Positions 39,518-39,536 of a stretch of DNA of 39,536 nt are shown in pieces. Below the pieces are notes generated by a model. The model was not told where the DNA came from and made no database searches. It was given only the letters and a program-made list of their open reading frames with translations. The position numbers and the translations under genes were made by a program. Positions within the stretch are counted from its first letter, which is position 1. Each line of letters starts with the position of its first letter. This DNA is from Culicoidibacter larvae (GTDB lineage: Bacteria > Bacillota_I > Bacilli_A > Culicoidibacterales > Culicoidibacteraceae), in the NCBI RefSeq assembly GCF_005771635.1, contig NZ_VBWP01000012.1, forward strand, positions 1 through 39,536, given 5' to 3'.

Positions 39518-39536
39518 AGTCCTGTCATCCGCACCA
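39517..39536 (+). other. attR: attR core: duplicated tRNA 3' end
   Basis: The last 20 bases repeat the first 20 exactly (AAGTCCTGTCATCCGCACCA). Upstream bases here do not continue a tRNA (no normal T-loop), so this copy is the fragment carried in by the phage. Together the repeats mark the exact prophage ends. Confidence 0.9.

Overview
This window is one complete temperate-phage genome integrated as a prophage. It starts and ends with the same 20-bp sequence (AAGTCCTGTCATCCGCACCA), which has the form of the 3' end of a tRNA gene (T-arm, acceptor strand, discriminator A, CCA). A tyrosine integrase gene lies beside the right copy. The moderately AT-rich sequence, the strong GGAGG-type ribosome binding sites, the CCA-encoding tRNA end and the gene families all point to a Gram-positive host of the Bacillota. 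I cannot name the genus. The virion is a contractile-tailed (myovirus) particle whose tail module follows the PBSX/XkdK-XkdU order. The head module is SPP1-like, with portal, gp7-type minor head protein, scaffold and capsid protein.

Layout, right to left, which is the main direction of transcription. At 36.1-37.4 kb is the lysis/lysogeny switch: a Cro-like gene (minus) and an ImmR-type repressor plus ImmA-type metalloprotease (plus), diverging from two overlapping promoters studded with TAGAGTT operators. A minus-strand accessory gene (37419-37934) with its own promoter sits between immA and the integrase (38089-39390, plus). From 36.1 to 32.7 kb lie small early genes of unknown function. From 32.7 to 22.6 kb is the replication module: DUF2800 nuclease-like protein, DUF2815 (single-strand-binding-like), family A DNA polymerase, several small proteins, a VapE/primase-helicase, a dense TGTAACA/TGTTACA array that is the best origin candidate, a Cse60-like small protein, VRR-NUC nuclease, HNH endonuclease, and an SNF2 helicase gene broken by a 7-nt insertion in its Walker A motif.

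From 22.6 to 21.7 kb are two probable regulators, followed by a terminator. The late region then runs leftwards: terminase small and large subunits, portal, minor head protein, scaffold, capsid, connectors, tail terminator, sheath, tube, tail-assembly chaperones (with a clear A AAA AAC -1 frameshift signal), tape measure, LysM hub protein, baseplate proteins (XkdQ, R, S, T, U-like), tail-fibre-region proteins, an M23 endopeptidase, two membrane proteins (holin module) and an amidase endolysin.

Between the endolysin terminator and attL is a short lysogenic accessory segment. It holds a 34-codon Hol_Tox/TxpA-like membrane toxin gene with a strong promoter, a convergent promoter placed to make an antisense RNA (a probable type I toxin-antitoxin pair), and a small helix-turn-helix protein gene. 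A bidirectional terminator directly next to attL closes the phage genome. It can also terminate the host tRNA transcript after integration.

Most early and late genes overlap or abut (TAATG, ATGA junctions), so they form long polycistronic units. I saw no CRISPR array, insertion sequence, rRNA or complete tRNA gene.
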